From Cololabis saira (lineage: Eukaryota > Chordata > Actinopteri > Beloniformes > Belonidae): a DNA stretch of 64,000 bases. The translations under genes and the position numbers were made by a program. Positions 60,501 to 64,000 of this stretch are shown one piece after another (the first letter of the stretch is position 1; every line of letters starts with the position of its first letter). Under the pieces are notes generated by a model, which saw only the letters and a list, made by a program, of their open reading frames with translations, was not told the DNA's origin and did not search any database. The stretch spans positions 45,779,868 to 45,843,867 of the forward strand of contig NC_084591.1 of NCBI RefSeq assembly GCF_033807715.1, given 5' to 3'.

Positions 60501-62985
60501 CCTCAACCTGGAACATGACAGAACAAACATGTACAGTAACCACATAAACAGGGATTGCTGAGCTGTAGTGTGAGACGTGAGATATTTCACCTCTTGGATT
60601 AGTCTTTGGGCCATGGTTTTGTCGTTGAAGGCTGTCTCTAAGTGGTCGTTGGCTTTGTTCTGAGCTTCATCTGCATCAATCAAGTTTCTGTTGATGTCTT
60701 CAACGTTAAGGTCTTTAGTCCGTGCCCTGCAAAGCATCAGCGTTAGACTCTTGAACAGAACAGGAGTGCATTCTCTCCTATCGTTGCTGAACAGGTCAGA
60801 TGATCAAAGACATTCAAATGATAGAAAAGCCAGTTCTTCACGTCCGTCAATACCCACTTTAGATCTTGAGCTTCCTGCAGGAGCTTCTGGACAGTTTTGG
60901 CTTCATCCACCAGGTCATTCTGATTATTCTTGAATGGAGTAGAATTGCTCAGCAGATTATTGATGTCATTGAGCATTGAGCGGATCTCATCAGTTGAGCG
61001 TGGTAACTGGATCCTCAGGACAGCGTTGACAATTCTCTCAATGTCCTCTGGAGGAACACTTTCATCTGTTAGGATGGAAGCATAAGGATTATGATTTCCT
61101 TCAGACAGACACATCACTCAATGGCTTTTTTAAAGAACATCAGGTTTAGAAAGACAAACAATCAATCATTATATTGTCAAAATACTGCTGACTGTTTCCT
61201 GGATTTTTTTAATTATGAACTGGTTTGGTGTTAACTCAAAGGGTTAGCTTTGGGTGGCGCAGCTATAGTGCAGCCGCGTCACAGCTGAAAGGTCTTGGGT
61301 TCAATTCCTGCTGTGGGCGCTGAATGCGTGTTAAGTTCCCCCATGACTTCAGCGCCCACACCAGGGGTCGGCAACCCAACATGTTAAAGAGCCATATTGG
61401 ACCAAAAACACAAAAAACAAATATGTCTGGAGCCGCAAAAAATGAAAAAGTCTTGTATAAGCCTTAGAATGAAGGCAACACATGCTGCATGTTTCTATAT
61501 TAGTTATAACTGGGGGTAGATCTTTTTTTTCATTATGCACTTTGAGAAAAAAGGCGAAATGTCGAGAAAAAAGTCGAAATGTCAAGATTAATGTTGAAGT
61601 ACAATCTTGATACAAAAGTCGAAATGTTGAGAAAAAAATCAAAATGTTGAGAAAAAAGTGCAAATATCAAGATTAAAAAGGAAAGGAAAAAGAAAAGAAA
61701 AAAAGAAGTAAAAAAAGAGAACAAAAGGAAAAAAGGAGGAAAAAAGAAGAAAAGAAAAAAAAAAGGAAAAAAGATAAAAAAAAGTAGAAAAAAAAAAAGG
61801 TGAAACATTTTTGAAAAAGCTCCAGGAGCCACTAGGGCAGCACTAAAGAGCCGCATGCGGCTCTAGAGCCGCGGGTTGCCGACCCCTGGCCCACACCATG
61901 GGTGGGGTTGGTGAAAGGATCTTTCTGTGTGGAGTTTGCATGTTCTCCCCGTGTTCCCTTGGGTAGCTAATGGGCTACCCTCACAAAAACATGCAACAGT
62001 CCTGGGCTATACATGCCCCCTCTGGCCAACCGGGGAACAGATGGGGTGGGGAGGATCCGGCCGGAATAACGTGATCCTTCCACGGGCTACGTCCGGCCGG
62101 AGAAACCCCACCCTGTCTGGTGAAAAGATGCTGCTCACTCCTCAAGTAAGGAGGAGACCTGATCTCAGTGCAGGAACTCCCAGGGTTGGTAGAGGGAGCA
62201 ATGACTGACTGACTTAAGTAGGAGCACTGGGTGAAGAAAATGGGAAAAAAATCGGGATAGAAATATTAAGAAAAAAAAAAGTGTAAAGTCTGACCAGCAA
62301 GGTAGAGTTTGACTCGTTGGATGAGCTCCTTGGTCTTGTTTTTCTCCCTCTCATAGGATTCAGTGTTGTTGCTGATCCGCTCCTGCACATCCCTGGCTTT
62401 ATCTCTGGTGTCCTGAGCCAGCTGTTTGGCATCTTCGATCTGACGTAGAAAAATGTGTTACAACCTTTTTTTTTCTCCATTCAAAAGTTTGTAGAGTGCA
62501 AAATCCATTAACATCACTGACAAAGAATGATGGGTTCAGCGCTAAGCTCCACTGCAAGCATCCTCACTTATTTGTACATATTTATCTACATTGGTCACTT
62601 GAACCATGTATATTTATTATTCTGCAGATTACAGTAATTAACATTTCAAACAGCACTGCATTAAATGTTATTACATTATTTTAAGCTTCCAAAATGAGCA
62701 GATCAAATAAAAACTTAAGAGGATACATTTCGATCTGTATTTCATAAAGGTGATTTGAGAGTGTTTCTCTCCAATATCTGAAGAGTCAGTTACAAATGAG
62801 CTGTCCTCCCTGTAGTCTCATTGTACTCCTACCTTCTTCATGGACTCCTCCAGTCTTGAGGGGAGTTCCTTGAGTTGCTTCGTTGATTCCTCTGCTGTTT
62901 GTGAAGCGTTCTGACTGACAGAGACAACTCCATCACACTTAGGACCTTGTGTCCCACCACATCTTGAACAGTCCTCTCCACAAAC
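57587..62985 (-). CDS. lamb4: Laminin subunit beta (beta-4-like), C-terminal part
   Basis: Seven exons at 62985-62833, 62439-62295, 61065-60858, 60726-60591, 60507-60340, 59138-58982 and 57726-57587 join in phase to 368 residues and a stop. The 5' end of the gene lies beyond the window. The first exon reads VCGEDCSRCGGTQGPKCDGV, the Cys-rich beta-knob entry between the two coiled-coil domains. The rest is heptad-rich (EDAKQLAQDTRDKARDVQER, DESVPPEDIERIVNAVLRIQ, NKANDHLETAFNDKTMAQRL). It ends ETYATCTS, with the penultimate-region Cys that beta chains use to disulfide-bond the gamma chain. By family knowledge laminins are secreted heterotrimers of basement membranes. EDIERIVNAVLRIQLP and the TCTS end fit lamb4 better than lamb1 or lamb2, but the subtype call is from memory. 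Confidence 0.82.
57799..58364. mobile_element. hAT MITE, GTCGGCAACCC family, copy 5
   Basis: CAGGGGTCGACAACCC to CCGGGTTGCCAAC, with flanks TTCTATTG/ATCTATTG (7/8). The minisatellite is followed by a duplicated GA-rich tract (AGAAAAATAGAGAAAGAAG twice). In the last laminin intron, 73 bp upstream of the final exon. Confidence 0.8.
58372..58715 (-). repeat. Dispersed teleost repeat, reverse and diverged
   Basis: CAAGGTGCTTTCCAGAGACA, then AATAATGGCAGGAAAAACTA and CTTAAGCCAAACAGTAGCAA in reverse order to the family at 5600-5870, with a unique block (58500-58660) inserted before GAGCAGGACCTGGATCATA. Confidence 0.6.
59259..60063. mobile_element. hAT MITE, CAGTACTCGAG family, copy 6
   Basis: CAGTACTGGAGTTG to TATACTCCAGTACTG, with flanks CTTACGCA/ATTACGCA (7/8). 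The right end carries an expanded CATCCCCCCT array. Same orientation as copies 2 and 3. In a laminin intron. Confidence 0.92.
61250..62215 (+). mobile_element. tRNA-derived SINE interrupted by a hAT MITE
   Basis: TGGGTGGCGCAGCTATAGTG (A-box) and GGTTCAATTCC (B-box) at 61253-61315 form a tRNA-like head. After the MITE, TTTCTGTGTGGAGTTTGCAT and GTTCTCCCCGTGTTCCC continue the standard fish SINE body, with a TCCGGCCGGA-containing middle and an end near GACTGACTGACTTAAGTAGG. It is not a tRNA gene: there is no intact cloverleaf and the body is fused. Confidence 0.8.
61362..61888. mobile_element. hAT MITE, GTCGGCAACCC family, copy 6
   Basis: CAGGGGTCGGCAACCC to GGGTTGCCGACCCCTG, with the exact duplication GCCCACAC (61354-61361 and 61889-61896), placed inside the SINE. 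It has the shortest minisatellite of the family and a long GA-rich tract. Confidence 0.94.
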
Positions 62986-63000
62986 CTGCATCAGACCATA

Positions 63001-63430
63001 GACAACTTGATATTACTATCATCTAACCAAAAAGGTGTATTCAAGATTGTCTTGATCACTGTGCTTCAGACATGCCATTAAAGTTCTTTAAACTATAATA
63101 CCTCAGAAAGCGACCTGGTGCTGAATTAGATGCCTGTTCAATAAATAACTCCCACTTGAAGAACATCTCTTGAAATAACAACACAATATATTTTTCCCTT
63201 AACTCGTTACAGAATCAATATCTGGATTCACTCATTTTGATGTGCGTGGTGGAGATCCTGTTGAAAATAATGTTTTCCTTAAAAAGATTTTGGAATTAAT
63301 ATTTTTCAGCTTCCAGCTTGGCAAAAATATATTGGCCGTGATGGTGTGTGTGGTTTTCATTTTTATTTTTTTCACTGTCTGTTCCCACCACCACCCCCTC
63401 ACCTGGTTAGGGTGGGTGGCTGTTAATCTG
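63001..63430. other. Laminin intron, nothing recognised
   Basis: AT-rich sequence between the first visible laminin exon and the MITE at 63431. Short opposing open frames near 63240-63450 show no family resemblance. Confidence 0.4.
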
Positions 63431-63840
63431 CACTGCAAAAACTCCAAATCCTAACAAGAATATTTGTCTCATTTCTAGTTAAAATGTCTAATTTTTAGCA
63501 AAAAAAAAATCTCATTACACTTAAAACTGGAAATCACTGGAAAAAAACAAAATTTTTCACCTGTTTCAAGTAGATTTTCATTTAAAATAAGTAGAAAAAT
63601 CTGCCAGTGGAACAAGATTTTTTGGCTTGTAATGAGAAGATAAATCTTGTTCCACTGGCAGATTTTTCTACTTATTTCAAGTGAAAATTTACTTGAAAAA
63701 GGTGAAAATTGTCAAAAAACAAGTTATTTATTTGGTGATGACTTTTGTTTTAAGTGTAATGAGATTTTCTGAATAAAAATGAGATATTTTAACTAGAAAT
63801 AAGACAAATATTCCTGGTAAGATTTAGAGTTTTTGCGGTG
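63431..63840. mobile_element. Palindromic CACTGCAAAAACTC MITE, complete copy
   Basis: CACTGCAAAAACTCC to GAGTTTTTGCGGTG. The whole 410 bp is self-complementary, with arms including CTAGTTAAAATG, CACCTGTTTCAAGTAGA and CTGCCAGTGGAACAAG and their inverses. Its core is the same sequence that forms the middle of the CAGTACTCGAG hAT family. Confidence 0.88.
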
Positions 63841-63844
63841 TGGA

Positions 63845-64000
63845 TCTCATGTCCTCTGGGGGCTTGAGGGTCCTGCACAGTATCTTAGCTGTTCCATCTT
63901 CCTATACTTCCTATAAATATCCATTTCCATCTGCTTGAGCCACTTCCAGTGATGACCACGGGCACTACTCTTGCCTTCACCTTCCAGGCTTTCTCCAGCT
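63845..64000 (-). pseudogene. LINE ORF fragment at window edge
   Basis: The minus strand reads LEKAWKVKARVVPVVITGSG, a phrase (KAWKVKxxVVPVVIG) common near the end of a fish non-LTR ORF. It continues past the window edge and is broken by a stop. Confidence 0.5.

Noticed and set aside
61250..61330. tRNA gene
   Set aside because: A- and B-boxes are present but the acceptor stem does not close and the body continues into a SINE.

Overview
This is a stretch of vertebrate, almost certainly teleost fish, nuclear genome. It carries intron-rich genes with GT-AG junctions, and most of the non-coding DNA is fish-type mobile DNA: hAT, Harbinger and TTAA-flanked elements, L1/Tx1-like and other non-LTR relics, a tRNA-derived SINE and an LTR element. 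Nothing bacterial, no CRISPR array and no operon is present. The species cannot be named from the sequence alone.

Four protein genes can be read. (1) fem1b, minus strand, 10172 to 2871: two exons separated by a 5.4-kb repeat-filled intron, encoding a 627-residue substrate receptor of a CUL2 ubiquitin ligase. (2) ska1, minus strand, 20621 to 13808: six coding exons (249 residues), plus a probable 5' untranslated exon near 24.3-24.55 kb, encoding a kinetochore-microtubule protein. (3) cfap57 (WDR65), plus strand, 25445 to 50599: 21 coding exons that join in frame to 1,154 codons, encoding a WD-repeat plus coiled-coil axonemal protein. It is head-to-head with ska1, and an RFX-type X-box lies in the shared promoter interval. 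(4) The 3' end of a laminin beta gene, most like lamb4, minus strand: seven exons between 62985 and 57587, with the gene continuing past the right edge.

Layout: 1-2870 is the fem1b 3' side with a hAT MITE. 4507-9924 is the fem1b intron (L1-like relics, a hAT relic and a 1.6-kb element ending 38 bp from the donor). 10.2-13.8 kb is promoter, repeats and LINE relics. 13.8-24.5 kb is ska1, whose intron 5 holds a nest of two hAT elements enclosing a 28S/ITS2 rDNA fragment, and whose 5' intron holds an L1 relic split by a DNA transposon that is itself split by a hAT element. 25.2-50.6 kb is cfap57, with about 20 insertions in its introns and a Harbinger element placed exactly after its stop codon. 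51.7-57.4 kb is a repeat field including a complete miniature LTR retrotransposon. 57.6-63 kb is the laminin gene. 63.4-64 kb is a MITE and a LINE fragment.

The host genes look ordinary and intact. What is unusual is how the mobile elements sit relative to functional sites: a splice donor duplicated by an L1 insertion, a stop codon used as a target site, a piece of the cfap57 promoter inside an L1 relic, and rDNA carried inside a MITE. All exon models come from reading frames, splice consensus and remembered family sequences; no alignment was run.
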